Below are positions 16,042-24,078 of a DNA stretch of 64,000 bases, piece by piece. Made by a program: the position numbers and the translations under genes. Origin of the DNA: Palauibacter sp022826685 (lineage in GTDB: Bacteria; Gemmatimonadota; Gemmatimonadetes; Palauibacterales; Palauibacteraceae). The stretch lies in NCBI RefSeq assembly GCF_965221685.1, contig NZ_OZ244907.1, one strand, 5' to 3'. The notes beneath the pieces were generated by a model, which saw only the letters and a program-made list of their open reading frames with translations, made no database searches and was not told the origin of the DNA. The first letter of the stretch is position 1. Each line of letters starts with the position of its first letter.

Positions 16042-17082
16042 TCAGGGCGCTCTGTCGAGGGCGATGAGCTGCGCGAGGATGGAGACGGCGATCTGCGCGG
16101 GTGAGCGGGCGCCGATCCGCAGCCCGACCGGACCGTGGACGCGGTCGCATGCCGCCTCGTCCAGGCCGCGCGCGAGGAGCGCGGCTCGACGTTGCTGCTG
16201 CGTCCGGCGTCCGCCGAGGAGGCCGATGTAGCCGCAGCGGGAGGCGAGCGCCGTCTCGAGCGCGGGCTCATCCAGCTTCTCGTCGTGCGTGAGGATGACG
16301 ACGCTCGTTCGGGGGTCGAGATCGAGCGCGGCCATTGCCTTGTCCGGCCAGCGCGCATCGAGCGACGCGGCATCCGGAAACCGCTCCGGCCGCAGGAAGG
16401 CCTCGCGCGGATCCACGACCACGACCTCGAAGCCGGTTCGGTGCGCCATGGCGCACAGCGCATGCCCGATCGGGGTCGCCCCCACGATGACGAGCCGCGG
16501 GGGAGGGGCGAAGGACTCGACGAAGACGAGGCTGTCCGGATCGTCCCGCACGAGTTCGACGACCCGGGCGTCCGACCGGCCGAGCCAATCGTCAACCCGG
16601 GAGCGGGCCGCCCGGTCGAGTTCGGCGGACCCGAGCGTTCCCAGCGACCGGTCCGGTTCGAGGAGGAGTTGCCGCGAGCGCGTGGGCGGCGCCGCGCCGG
16701 TGAGGAGGACGCCCGGGGCGCCGGCCTCCTGGAGCTGCCAGAGGCGATGCCAGACGGGGTCGCCGGGATCGTAGTGGTCGAGGAGGACGTCGATCTCCCC
16801 GCCGCAGGAGAGGCCCACACCCGCGGCCATCTCGTCCGTGATCCCGTACGTGACGGAGGCCGGCGCGCCGCCGCCCAGCAGCGCGGAGAGCCGTTCGTGC
16901 AGGTCGCCCTCGACGCACCCGCTCGAGATCGAACCGCTCAGCTCCCCGGCGGCCGAGATCGCGAACCGCGCGCCCGGCGGCAGCGGGGCCGAACGGCGCA
17001 CGGCGATGAGCGTCGCCACGGCGATGGGATCGCCCTGCTCCGCCCAACGCGCGATGTCCTCGCGCACGGCCCGGAGACTCAT
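16042..17082 (-). CDS. XdhC/CoxI family protein
   Basis: The 346-residue protein has the XdhC_CoxI N-terminal motif (GSISSGCVEGDLHERL and ITDEMAAGVGLSCGGEIDVL) and a C-terminal Rossmann domain (VIVGATPIGHALC, VVVDPREAF, YIGLLGGRRT, GLRIGARSPAQIAVSIL). XdhC binds Moco, sulfurates it and delivers it to xanthine-dehydrogenase-family enzymes. No such molybdenum hydroxylase lies in the window, so the client is elsewhere. Start ATG 17082 is set by the family length and by VREDIARWAEQGDPIAVATL. It is 16 bases downstream of etfA and probably part of the same transcript. Confidence 0.92.
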   Translation of the reverse strand: MSLRAVREDIARWAEQGDPIAVATLIAVRRSAPLPPGARFAISAAGELSGSISSGCVEGDLHERLSALLGGGAPASVTYGITDEMAAGVGLSCGGEIDVLLDHYDPGDPVWHRLWQLQEAGAPGVLLTGAAPPTRSRQLLLEPDRSLGTLGSAELDRAARSRVDDWLGRSDARVVELVRDDPDSLVFVESFAPPPRLVIVGATPIGHALCAMAHRTGFEVVVVDPREAFLRPERFPDAASLDARWPDKAMAALDLDPRTSVVILTHDEKLDEPALETALASRCGYIGLLGGRRTQQQRRAALLARGLDEAACDRVHGPVGLRIGARSPAQIAVSILAQLIALDRAP

Positions 17083-17098
17083 GCCGGCCGATCCGGAC

Positions 17099-18082
17099 TC
17101 AACTGCCCTGGCGGGCTTCGCGAACCGCCTCGGTGAGCGCGGGCAGCACCTCGAACACGTCCCCCACGAGACCGTAGTCCGCGACCCCGAAGATCGGCGC
17201 ATCCGCATCGCGGTTGATCGCCACGATGACCTTGGCCGTGCGCATCCCGGCCAGGTGCTGGATCGCGCCGCTGATCCCGACCGCGAAGTAGAGGTTGGGC
17301 GACACGGTTTTGCCGGTCTGGCCCACCTGTTCGCCATGCGGCCGCCAGCCCGCATCCACGACCGCCCGGCTCGCTCCGAGCGCCGCCTCGTCGCCGAGCG
17401 CTTCCACGAGCGCCTCGAGCAGCGGCCAGTGCTCCGGCCCCTGCATCCCGCGGCCGCCCGAGACGATCGTCGTCGCCTCGCTCACGTCGAGCCGGTCGCG
17501 ATCCCCCTGCTCCAGGGCGGTCGTCCGCACCCGGCCCTCGAGACCCTCGAGATCCAGACTCGACATCTGCCCCGCCGTGCTCTCCTCGACCGGCGCGAAG
17601 ACGTTGGCCCGGATCGTCATCACGGCCGGACCCGGGGTGAAGCGCAGGGTCGCGATCGCCTTCCCGGCGTACATGGGCCGACGGACGACGATGGCGCCGT
17701 CCTCCCGCCGGCATTCGATAACTTCCGAGGCCACGCTCCGCCCGAGCCGCGCACCGACGCGGGGAGCGATGTCCCTCCCCTGAGCGGTCGCGGCGAAGAT
17801 CACGGCGTCGTAGTCCCCGACCTCGACGAGCCGGGCGATGGCCGCCGCGGCGATGTCCGGCTGGCTCAGCGCGAGAGCCGCGGACTCGCCGACCCAGGTG
17901 CGGTCGGCGCCGAAGCCGGCGAGTTGCGCGGCCGCCTCCTCCGTGCCGGGGGGACCGAGCGCGACGACGTGGGTCTCTCCTCCCGCGTCGGCGGCGATCC
18001 GCCGCGCGAGCCCGACCGCCTCCCGCGAGGCCCGGCTCACCGTTCCCTCGCGGATCTCGGCGTACGCCAGCGCCCCGGGCAT
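17099..18082 (-). CDS. etfA: Electron transfer flavoprotein alpha subunit
   Basis: The 327-residue protein has the ETF alpha organisation: an N-terminal alpha/beta domain (EIREGTVSRASREAVGLARR) and the C-terminal FAD domain with SRAVVDAGWRP, GQTGKTVSPNLYFAVGISGA, IQHLAGMRTAKVIVAINRD and DYGLVGDVFEVLPALTEAV. With EtfB it takes electrons from acyl-CoA dehydrogenases and passes them to ETF:quinone oxidoreductase. The etfB stop overlaps its ATG, giving a coupled etfB-etfA pair. The dehydrogenase partners are not in this window. Confidence 0.96.
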   Translation of the reverse strand: MPGALAYAEIREGTVSRASREAVGLARRIAADAGGETHVVALGPPGTEEAAAQLAGFGADRTWVGESAALALSQPDIAAAAIARLVEVGDYDAVIFAATAQGRDIAPRVGARLGRSVASEVIECRREDGAIVVRRPMYAGKAIATLRFTPGPAVMTIRANVFAPVEESTAGQMSSLDLEGLEGRVRTTALEQGDRDRLDVSEATTIVSGGRGMQGPEHWPLLEALVEALGDEAALGASRAVVDAGWRPHGEQVGQTGKTVSPNLYFAVGISGAIQHLAGMRTAKVIVAINRDADAPIFGVADYGLVGDVFEVLPALTEAVREARQGS

Positions 18083-18831
18083 CAGAGCACCCCCGCTTCG
18101 TCGCGCAGCGCCCTCACCAGCTCCGGCACGGCGTCTACCCCCTCTCCGACGATCCGGCCCGCGGCCGGCGCCGGCGGTTCGTCGAGGCGGAGGAATTCCA
18201 TGGTCGGCACATCGAGGGTCACCTCCCGTTCCTCGAGAGGCTTCCGCTTCGCCGCCATGATTCCCTTGAGGCTCGGATACCGCGGCTCGTTGAGCCCCTT
18301 CTGCGTCGACACGACGGCCGGCAGCACGAACTCGACGACCTCGTGGCCGCCTTCGACCTCGCGGCGGGCCGTCGCATCCCTTCCGGAGATCTCGAGGCCG
18401 ACGACGACGGTCGCGCAGGGAAGGCCCAGAAACTCGGCCACCATCTGCGGGACCTGCATGTTGTCGTCATCGATCGCCTGCTTCCCGAACAGCACGAGGT
18501 CGACTTCGCGGCCTCGAATCTCGTCGGCGAGCGCCCGCGCGACGGAAAGCGCGTCGTGCGAGCCCGCGCACACGAGCAGGATGCCCTCATCCGCCCCCAT
18601 CGCGAGCGCCTGCCGGATCGACTCGGCGGTCTCCGGGGGGCCGAGCGCGACGACCGTCACCTTCCCCTCCCCCGCCTCTTCCTTGCGCCGGATCGCATCC
18701 TCGAGCGCGAACTCGTCGTAGGGGTTCACGACGTACTTGACGCCGGCCGGATCCAGTCCCGCGCCGTCGGGGGTCACTCTCACCCGCGTGGCCGAGTCCG
18801 GCACGCGCTTCATGCAGACGATCGTATTCAT
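18082..18831 (-). CDS. etfB: Electron transfer flavoprotein beta subunit
   Basis: The 249-residue protein starts MNTIVCMKRVPDSATRVRV and carries VVNPYDEFALEDAIRRKE, ALGPPETAESIRQALAMGAD, VDLVLFGKQAIDDDNMQVP and the signature VEFVLPAVVSTQKGLNEPRY. It is the AMP-binding subunit of the FAD-containing ETF heterodimer. It lies directly before etfA on the minus strand. Beta-oxidation-type enzymes further along the window (3-hydroxyacyl-CoA dehydrogenase at 53729 and thiolase at 56534) fit a use in fatty-acid degradation. Confidence 0.96.
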   Translation of the reverse strand: MNTIVCMKRVPDSATRVRVTPDGAGLDPAGVKYVVNPYDEFALEDAIRRKEEAGEGKVTVVALGPPETAESIRQALAMGADEGILLVCAGSHDALSVARALADEIRGREVDLVLFGKQAIDDDNMQVPQMVAEFLGLPCATVVVGLEISGRDATARREVEGGHEVVEFVLPAVVSTQKGLNEPRYPSLKGIMAAKRKPLEEREVTLDVPTMEFLRLDEPPAPAAGRIVGEGVDAVPELVRALRDEAGVL

Positions 18832-18853
18832 CCGTCTTTTCTTCGAATGGAAT

Positions 18854-19402
18854 TCAGGCGTTCTGGTAGGTCTCGATCTCGTCGGAAGTCAGTGCGCACA
18901 CGCGAAACGCGATGAGGTCGATGAGGGCGTCGGTCACGTTCTTCTGGCGGAGGTTCCGCGCCCTCGCGTCCTCCGCGGCGGGTCGCGCCTCGCGCAGGGT
19001 CACGAGCCGGGCGGCCAGCCAGTCGAGAAAATCGTGGACGACGTCGCGGTGCTCGCGGTCTCGATCCGGCTCCCCGTTCGGAGCCTTCGGAAGGAACGCG
19101 TCGATGAGCGCGAGCAGCCCGGGGAAGATCATCTCCGTGAGTTCCTCATCTCCGATGAGTTCCTCCTGGGTGATCTCCTCCCAACTCATCTCGTTCCAAT
19201 AAAGCTCGCACGCTTCCTCGAAGAGATGGCGCCGCACTTCGGGAGGTGCCTTCCTGAGGACGATGTCGCCGGGCGAGAGCCTCCGCCCCACGACCTTTTT
19301 CATGCCGCGGATGCGTTCCTGGATGAGGGTTCGGCCGGCCAGAGCGTGGGCTCGATCGGGCGTTTCGGCGGCTGCGGGCCGGGCTTGCGTTTCGTTGTTC
19401 AC
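18854..19402 (-). CDS. Hypothetical protein, divergent from the ECF sigma gene
   Basis: This is a soluble protein of 182 residues if GTG 19402 is the start (VNNETQARPAAAETPDR); a longer ORF begins at 19450 without a better ribosome site. It is rich in Arg, Glu and Leu and mostly helical (EVRRHLFEEACELYWNEMSW, EELTEMIFPGLLALIDAFL, DVVHDFLDWLAARLVTLREA). No catalytic motif or known family was recognised. It ends 22 bases before etfB and could be the first gene of the etf transcript. Confidence 0.6.
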   Translation of the reverse strand: MNNETQARPAAAETPDRAHALAGRTLIQERIRGMKKVVGRRLSPGDIVLRKAPPEVRRHLFEEACELYWNEMSWEEITQEELIGDEELTEMIFPGLLALIDAFLPKAPNGEPDRDREHRDVVHDFLDWLAARLVTLREARPAAEDARARNLRQKNVTDALIDLIAFRVCALTSDEIETYQNA

Positions 19403-19503
19403 GGAGCCGAAGATGCGACGGCCACGGTGAAGGAACAAGCGCCGGGGCAAACGCCGCCCGGAGCCGGTGCAACGGCCGGCATCGAGGGCGTGTTACCCAA
19501 GCG

Positions 19504-20163
19504 ATGGGGATGCCTTTGGCGGAGGAAACGCGAACGCGTAACGGATCGCCGGGCGACGCGGCCGGCCCCGGCTCCGGACCTGCGGAGCCGCCGGATCCCG
19601 GCGCGGACGAGCCCGGCCTCGTGGAGGCCGTGCAGGCCGGCGATTCGCGGGCGTTTTCCCTGTTCGTGACGAGATACACGGACCCGGCCTACGCGGTGGC
19701 GCTGTCGATTCTGCGCCACGAGCAGGACGCGGAAGACGCGGTGCAGGCCGCGTTCATTCGTGCCCTCGAGCGGATCGGGCAGTTGCGGCCGGGAAGCCGC
19801 TTCGGTCCGTGGTTCTATCGCGTGCTGAGGAGCACGTGCCTGAACCTCCGGCGGCGTGAGCTTCTGCGGACCCATTCGGAGCTGACGGACACGGCTGCGT
19901 CGCGGGACGATCCGCATCGCGAATTCGAGCGGAGGCACGCCCGGAAGCAGGTGCTCGACGCGCTCGAGCAGCTTCCGGAACGACAGAGAACAGCAGTCAT
20001 GATGTACGACCTTGAAGGGTACGATCACGCGGAGATCGCAAAGATTCTCGGGATCGCGGTCGGAACTTCGAGGGCGAACCTTCATCACGGCAGGCACGCG
20101 CTGCGCCGGCTTCTCGGCGAAGCGTCCACCTCCGGCGCCGGAGGAGCAGATGAGGATGAATAG
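19504..20163 (+). CDS. ECF-type RNA polymerase sigma factor
   Basis: The 219-residue protein has a Pro/Gly/Asp-rich N-terminal extension of about 35 residues, then region 2 (LVEAVQAGDSRAFSLFVTRY and EDAVQAAFIRALERIGQLRP) and region 4 (LEQLPERQRTAVMMYDLEGY, DHAEIAKILGIAVGTSRANL). Its downstream genes are a membrane protein, a Spy-like protein and an efflux operon, which suggests an envelope-stress regulon. The last codons overlap the next gene, consistent with translational coupling to an anti-sigma factor. Start could also be ATG 19510. Confidence 0.92.
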   Translation: MGMPLAEETRTRNGSPGDAAGPGSGPAEPPDPGADEPGLVEAVQAGDSRAFSLFVTRYTDPAYAVALSILRHEQDAEDAVQAAFIRALERIGQLRPGSRFGPWFYRVLRSTCLNLRRRELLRTHSELTDTAASRDDPHREFERRHARKQVLDALEQLPERQRTAVMMYDLEGYDHAEIAKILGIAVGTSRANLHHGRHALRRLLGEASTSGAGGADEDE

Positions 20164-20560
20164 GAGAGATCAGAGGCGGGACGGCGGGCGCGGGCCCGCG
20201 TGGGCCGAGTATCTCGAGCCCCTGCGGCCCGATGACGTCACGCGGCGCCGCCTGCGCCGGAGCGTGATGGCTGCGGCGGAGGCGCTGTTCGAGCGGCGGC
20301 CCCTCTCCTGGCTCGACGTGACCGCAAACTGGTCCGCGGCGCTCGCGCCGCTGGCCGCGGGCCTGCTCGTCGCGGCCGGCGTTCTGTTGTACCGCATCTC
20401 CCTGCCGGATGCGCCCGAGTTCGCCGCGGACGTGGATCCGGAGCCGGTCGGGCTGGTGCGCTCGCTGGCGCCGGACGCCGAAGCCCCGCCCGCGCTGCTC
20501 ATCGACCTTGTCGAGCCGAGCCGCGACGCGGTGCTGACGGCCGCGCTCATCAATCCGTAA
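20150..20560 (+). CDS. Small membrane protein, probable anti-sigma factor
   Basis: The 136-residue protein has a basic, Asp/Arg-rich cytoplasmic N-terminus (AWAEYLEPLRPDDVTRRRLR), one membrane segment (APLAAGLLVAAGVLLYRI) and an acidic, probably periplasmic C-terminus. It lacks the HxxxCxxC zinc motif of ZAS anti-sigma factors. Overlap of 14 bases with the sigma gene and the position make an anti-sigma role likely but unproved. ATG 20150 follows GGAGGAG by only three to four bases; ATG 20156 is the alternative. Confidence 0.65.
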   Translation: MRMNRRDQRRDGGRGPAWAEYLEPLRPDDVTRRRLRRSVMAAAEALFERRPLSWLDVTANWSAALAPLAAGLLVAAGVLLYRISLPDAPEFAADVDPEPVGLVRSLAPDAEAPPALLIDLVEPSRDAVLTAALINP

Positions 20561-20591
20561 CTCGCTGAAACGCGACACGAACCGGGTGCGT

Positions 20592-21059
20592 ATGGACACT
20601 TCAAGATTCCGGGCGACGCTGCTCCTCACGCTCGTCTTCGCGACGGGCGCCGCGGTCGGCGTCGCGGCGGACCGCCTCGATCTGTTCGCCGGCGAGGTCG
20701 CGGGCGAGCCGGCGGCGGAGACGATGTCTCCCGAAACGCGGGATCGCGACGGCGGGTCGCGCGGGCGACGAACCACGATCGAGCAGTTCGCCGATGAACT
20801 GGGCCTGACGGCCGAGCAGCGGTCTCGGATCGAGGGCTTCCTCGACCACTACCGCGACGAGGCACGGGCGTTGCGCGAGGCGGTTCAGCCGGAATACCGG
20901 GCGCTGCTGGACTCGGTCCGGACTCAGATCGAGTCGGTGTTGACGGAGGAGCAGGGTGAGGACTATCGGGAGTTGCTGCGGCAGCAATACGGGAACGGGC
21001 GCGAGCGCGGCGGGGAACGGGGATCCCAGGGGCGTGAGGACCCGCAGCGAAACAACTGA
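20592..21059 (+). CDS. Spy/CpxP-like (LTXXQ) periplasmic protein
   Basis: The 155-residue protein has a signal anchor (FRATLLLTLVFATGAAVGVA) and a helical mature part with two LTxxQ motifs: LGLTAEQRSRIEGFLDHYRD and VLTEEQGEDYRELLRQQYG. Such proteins (Spy, CpxP, CnrX/ZraP-like) are periplasmic chaperones or metal-stress sensors. The C-terminus is very rich in Gly, Arg and Glu. It lies 31 bases after the membrane protein gene and 44 before tolC, within the sigma-factor block. GTG 20586 is an alternative start. Confidence 0.82.
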   Translation: MDTSRFRATLLLTLVFATGAAVGVAADRLDLFAGEVAGEPAAETMSPETRDRDGGSRGRRTTIEQFADELGLTAEQRSRIEGFLDHYRDEARALREAVQPEYRALLDSVRTQIESVLTEEQGEDYRELLRQQYGNGRERGGERGSQGREDPQRNN

Positions 21060-21103
21060 CAACCGAGAGACGTCAAGTCAGCCCCTCAGGGGGCGAGGAA
21101 ACG

Positions 21104-22465
21104 ATGACCATTCGACATAGATCAGGGTGCGGAGGCCGGCCGAGCGCCGGTCTTCGTCGATGGGGGTTTGTCCTGCTGCCGGCGGCTCTGCTTGCGGCAG
21201 CATCGCCCCGGATGGCCGAGGCGCAGATACAGGCGAGCGACAACGTTCGCCAGATCACGGTCGACGAAGCGGTCGCGATCGCGCTGCGCCGCAACCCTCA
21301 GCTGCTCCAGGCCTACTCGCAGATCGAGATGGCCGAGCACAACCAGTTGAGCGCGATCGGCCAGCTCCTCCCGTCAGTCAACATGAGCTTTGGTTACTCG
21401 AACTCATCGACGGGACGGCTCGACGCTCTCAGCCAGGGGATCGTCGCGACGAGCTACTCCACTCAGATCAACGCCGGATACACGCTCTTCAACGGCTGGA
21501 GCCGGTTCACGGACCTGAAGGGCGCCCGCCTGGGAATCGTCGAACAGAACGCCCGCTATCGCGAGGCCGAATTCCAGGTCATCCAGGCGGTGAAGCAGGC
21601 GTACTCAGCGAACGTCGCGGCGCGGGAACTCGTCGCCGTCGAGGAACGCCGCGTCCAGCGGCAGGCGGACCAGCTGGAGTTCGTCAGGCAGCAGCTGGAG
21701 CTGGGACGGGCGACGCGCTCGGACTCCCTCCGCTCGCAAGTGGACCTCAACAACGCGCAACTCGCGCTTCTGAACGCGGAGAACAACGCGCGCACGCGGA
21801 CCTTCGAACTCACCGAGGTCGTCGGCTCCGAAACCCTCGTGGGGCCGACCGCCGAGGCGGAACTCGCGATGGCCGCGATCCCCTTCACGCGCGACGAACT
21901 GTTCGCGATGGCCGATGTGACGGCTCCCGCGCTGCAGGCAGCCTCCGCGGCCGTCGAGGCCGCCGAGGCGGCGGTGTCGAGCGCGCGCTCCAGCTACCTG
22001 CCGTCGATTACGGTCGGCGCGGGCTACGGCTGGGCGAATCAGGAGTTCCCTCCCTCGAACCGCTCCTGGTCCTTTTCGCTGCGCGGCAGCTATCCCCTCT
22101 TCAACGGCTTCCAGCGCGAGACGCAGGTGTTCCGCGCCCGGGCCTCGGCGGACCAGGCCCGGCAATCCGAACGGGCGGCGCGACTGAACATCAGCTCGCT
22201 GCTCGACGCACGCTACGCGACGGCCCAGTCCGCGCTCGCGGGGGTGGATCTCGCAGAGCGGAACGTCGAACTCAGCGAGGAGAGCCTCCGGGTCGTGCAG
22301 GAGCGGTACCAGCTCGGCCTCGCCACCATCCTCGAACTCCAGGACGCGCAGATCACGCTCACGCAGGCGGAGGTCGATCTCGTCAGCGGCCGGTTCCAAT
22401 ACGAGGCGGCGCTCGCGGGGATCGAGGCCCTCCTCGGCCGGAGGCTCGACCAGCCGCAGCCCTGA
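21104..22465 (+). CDS. TolC family outer-membrane efflux protein
   Basis: The 453-residue protein has a signal peptide ending MAEAQ, and two internally repeated halves with long coiled-coil helices. The OEP pattern is visible: ITVDEAVAIALRRNPQLLQA near the N-terminus, then TLFNGWSRFTDLKGARLG and, in the second half, YPLFNGFQRETQVFRARA. The YQLGLATILELQDAQITLTQ segment near the end is typical. It forms a trimeric exit duct across the outer membrane. It is followed by genes for the matching adaptor and permease, so the three make one efflux system. GAGGAAACG precedes the ATG. Confidence 0.93.
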   Translation: MTIRHRSGCGGRPSAGLRRWGFVLLPAALLAAASPRMAEAQIQASDNVRQITVDEAVAIALRRNPQLLQAYSQIEMAEHNQLSAIGQLLPSVNMSFGYSNSSTGRLDALSQGIVATSYSTQINAGYTLFNGWSRFTDLKGARLGIVEQNARYREAEFQVIQAVKQAYSANVAARELVAVEERRVQRQADQLEFVRQQLELGRATRSDSLRSQVDLNNAQLALLNAENNARTRTFELTEVVGSETLVGPTAEAELAMAAIPFTRDELFAMADVTAPALQAASAAVEAAEAAVSSARSSYLPSITVGAGYGWANQEFPPSNRSWSFSLRGSYPLFNGFQRETQVFRARASADQARQSERAARLNISSLLDARYATAQSALAGVDLAERNVELSEESLRVVQERYQLGLATILELQDAQITLTQAEVDLVSGRFQYEAALAGIEALLGRRLDQPQP

Positions 22466-22595
22466 CCGCTCGCGTCGCGTGGCGTAATCTCTTCAACGTC
22501 GGACCCGCGCGGGGTGTCCTCTCAGCGTGCTACCACGGCGCGGTTTCGCCGCACCGCTAGCCCGTTCACGGACCCCGACACGAGACGAGATTCCG

Positions 22596-24068
22596 ATGTC
22601 CATATTCGAACGCTGCCGGCGTCGCTTCCGCCTGCGAGGCGGTTCCCCGGGCCACGCCACGGTCCTCACGGCGCTTGGACTCGCGGCCGCCGGTTGTGCG
22701 ACCGGCGAGGCCAACGAACCCGAGCAGACGCTCCAGACGCTGACCGCGGGCCACCAGACCATCGTCTCCAGCGTCGAGGCGACCGGAACGGTCGAACCGA
22801 TCCGCGTGATCGAGGTCAAGTCGCAGGCGGGCGGCGAAGTTCTCCAGCTGCCCGTCGAACTCGGGGACAACGTCGAACAGGGAACGCTCCTCGTGCGGAT
22901 CGACCCGCGCGATGTGAATAACGCGCACGCCCAGGCCCAGGCCGACCTCGACGTCGCGGAGGCGCAGAACGATGTCGCGGGACGCCAGCTCGAGCGGGTC
23001 GAGGCGCTTCACGAGTCCGACATCGTGACCTCGGAGGAGCTGGAGAACGCGATCCTCTCGGCGGCGAACGCGAGAGCTTCCCTGGTCCGCGCGACGACCA
23101 ACCTCGAACTGGCCGAGGACAAGCTGGACGACGTGACGCTCCGGGCCCCGATCACCGGAACCATCGTGGAGCGGACGGTGGAGCAGGGGCAGGTCGTCAC
23201 GGGGACGCGCGACCTCACCGGCGGCACCGTGCTGATGCGGATGGCCGATCTCACCGAGGTCCAGGTGCGCATGCTCGTCGACGAGACGGACATCGGCCGG
23301 CTCCAGCCGGGACTGCCCGCCGACATCACCGTGGAAGCGTATCCCAACCGGACCTTCCGGGGGTCCGTCCTCAAGATCGAACCGCAGGCGGTGGTCGAGC
23401 AGAACGTGACCATGTTCGCCGTGCTCACGCGCATCTCGAACGAGGAAGACCTGCTGCGGCCCGGGATGAACGCGGACGTCGAAGTCGTGATCGGGCGGCA
23501 GGAGAATGTGCTCGCGGTGGCGAACAGCGGCATCAAGTCCCAGCAGGAGGCCGCCCAGATCGTCCGGGCCCTCGAGATCGACGCCGATGTCAACGCGCTG
23601 CTGCGCGACTTCCAGAGCCAGGATCGGCCGGAGGGTGCGGCGGCGGAAGGCGGAGCGGCGGAGGGCGAGGAGGAGGCGATGATCGGCGGGGTTCCGATGT
23701 CGGAGTTCCAGTCGATGTCGCAGGAGGAGCGGATGCGGGTCTTCCAGAACATGTCCGACGAGGAGCGGCGGCGGATGATGCAGCAGTTCCGCAACCAGGG
23801 AGGCGGCGGACCCGGGGGCGGCCGGGGCGGCCCGGCGCGGCGGCCCGACGAGCCCCGCCCGGCCTTCGTGTTCAGGTACGATGCGAACGGCCTCCTCAAC
23901 CTGAAGCCCGTCATGATCGGCCTCAGCGACTTCGATCACACGCAAATCGTCCGCGGACTCGAGGAGGGCGAGGAGATCGTCGCCGTGCCCACCTCGCTCA
24001 TCGCGCAGCAGGAGTTCCTGGACCGAATCCGCAGCCGGTCGGGGCTGCCGGGCATCGGGGGAGGGTGA
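22596..24068 (+). CDS. Membrane-fusion (HlyD/MacA-like) efflux adaptor with low-complexity insert
   Basis: The 490-residue protein begins with a signal ending LAAAGC, a possible lipoprotein site. Domains follow the adaptor order: barrel and lipoyl (VEATGTVEPIRVIEVKSQAG, RIDPRDVNNAHAQAQADLDV), coiled coil, second lipoyl half (LRAPITGTIVERTVEQGQVV), beta-barrel. Near residues 345-425 there is an unusual insert with two similar helical segments (QEERMRVFQNM and DEERRRMMQQF), then a Gly/Arg/Pro-rich stretch, before the membrane-proximal domain resumes at VFRYDANGLLNLKPV. It links the inner-membrane permease to TolC. ATG 22596 is the start that gives the signal. Confidence 0.88.
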   Translation: MSIFERCRRRFRLRGGSPGHATVLTALGLAAAGCATGEANEPEQTLQTLTAGHQTIVSSVEATGTVEPIRVIEVKSQAGGEVLQLPVELGDNVEQGTLLVRIDPRDVNNAHAQAQADLDVAEAQNDVAGRQLERVEALHESDIVTSEELENAILSAANARASLVRATTNLELAEDKLDDVTLRAPITGTIVERTVEQGQVVTGTRDLTGGTVLMRMADLTEVQVRMLVDETDIGRLQPGLPADITVEAYPNRTFRGSVLKIEPQAVVEQNVTMFAVLTRISNEEDLLRPGMNADVEVVIGRQENVLAVANSGIKSQQEAAQIVRALEIDADVNALLRDFQSQDRPEGAAAEGGAAEGEEEAMIGGVPMSEFQSMSQEERMRVFQNMSDEERRRMMQQFRNQGGGGPGGGRGGPARRPDEPRPAFVFRYDANGLLNLKPVMIGLSDFDHTQIVRGLEEGEEIVAVPTSLIAQQEFLDRIRSRSGLPGIGGG

Positions 24069-24078
24069 TGATCGTCCG

